From Aptenodytes patagonicus (Eukaryota > Chordata > Aves > Sphenisciformes > Spheniscidae): a stretch of 64,000 bases of DNA. Below, one piece after another: positions 63,506-64,000 of the stretch (positions are counted from its first letter, which is position 1; each line of letters starts with the position of its first letter). The position numbers and the translations under genes are program-made. The notes under the pieces are model-generated. The model was not told where the DNA came from. It did not search any database and saw only the letters and a program-made list of their open reading frames with translations. The stretch is taken from NCBI RefSeq assembly GCF_965638725.1, contig NW_027472020.1:186001-250000 (forward strand), read 5' to 3'.

Positions 63506-64000
63506 CTTAAATCGACCGATAATGAAGAACGCAATAAAATAACTGTATAATTACATTATATCTGTATAATTCTATCACAGCGGAGCTGCGTGGGAGCGGC
63601 GCTGGGATCTGACCCAGCAAGTGCCATCTCTGGGCAACTTAAAGGATATTCTCTGCCCGGAGACCTGGTGGAATTGGGCACAACCTAAAGAAGTTGTGAA
63701 TCCGCTATCTGCCTAAACTCAAGTCAGCTGGTCCAAGAAATGCGCCCCGATTCACACTCCTATTTTGCTAGGTCTGGAACGACGAGTTTCGCAATCCATC
63801 GGAAGCATTTTTGCCGCTGTAAAAGGCGATTTAAAAAAGAAAAAAAAGGAGCAAAAGGAGCAAAACGCCTGCAGGACCGGAGCGATAACCAGGGGACGCA
63901 CAGAGATCTTGCCACTGAATTCAGTAGTTTGGGAAACTTCAGGGGATTACAGGAAAACGAGGGAAAAAAGGTCTGAATTATGAAAACCATTGTTTTAATC
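63506..64000. other. 660-base block absent from unit 1, unit 4 (cut by window end)
   Basis: First ~495 bases of the block seen at 29130-29790 and 45738-46399. Confidence 0.65.

Overview
The window looks like avian nuclear DNA. It carries CR1 LINEs in both orientations, including the usual 3' end and an endonuclease/reverse transcriptase ORF, together with compact introns and a GC-rich CpG-island promoter. No bacterial, plasmid or viral genes were seen.

The dominant structure is a head-to-tail array of one composite duplicon. Four units are visible. I set the borders at a shared CR1 landmark: unit 1 at 114-19858, unit 2 at 19859-36455, unit 3 at 36456-53080, and unit 4 from 53081 to the window end (partial). 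The start-to-start offsets are 19745, 16597 and 16625 bases. By eye the units are nearly identical over most of their length. Each unit holds, in order: (a) a CpG-island promoter with three CCAAT boxes and an orphan first exon; (b) about 1 kb of degenerate repeat-like sequence; (c) a broken CR1 on the minus strand; (d) the 3' exons of a sucrase-isomaltase/maltase-glucoamylase-type (GH31) gene; (e) a CCDC81-like gene with two HU-type domains; (f) an anonymous spacer, a small palindrome and a ~25-base minisatellite ending in CAAAGCCTCATTTT-like units.

Unit 1 has nine open SI-like terminal exons ending in a stop codon. It then has a private spacer with a plus-strand CR1, and a CCDC81-like copy that lacks its first exon and has a stop in exon 2. 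Units 2 and 3 lost one SI-like exon through a shared 1158-base deletion, have a decayed penultimate exon, and have no last exon. In them the SI-like remnant runs directly into a TATA-like promoter and an open CCDC81-like gene (420 codons, or 454 with an optional exon). Unit 4 looks like unit 1 at its 5' end and like units 2/3 further on; the window ends before its CCDC81-like gene.

The SI-like pieces encode only the end of the catalytic barrel and the C-terminal beta-sandwich domains, so they cannot form a complete sucrase or maltase. The most likely functional product of the array is the short CCDC81-like protein. Structural markers cannot be placed on a simple duplication tree: all four combinations of two deletions occur. 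This points to exchange or gene conversion between units. Three small inversion or template-switch scars also distinguish the units. Family assignments come from remembered protein sequences, not from a search.
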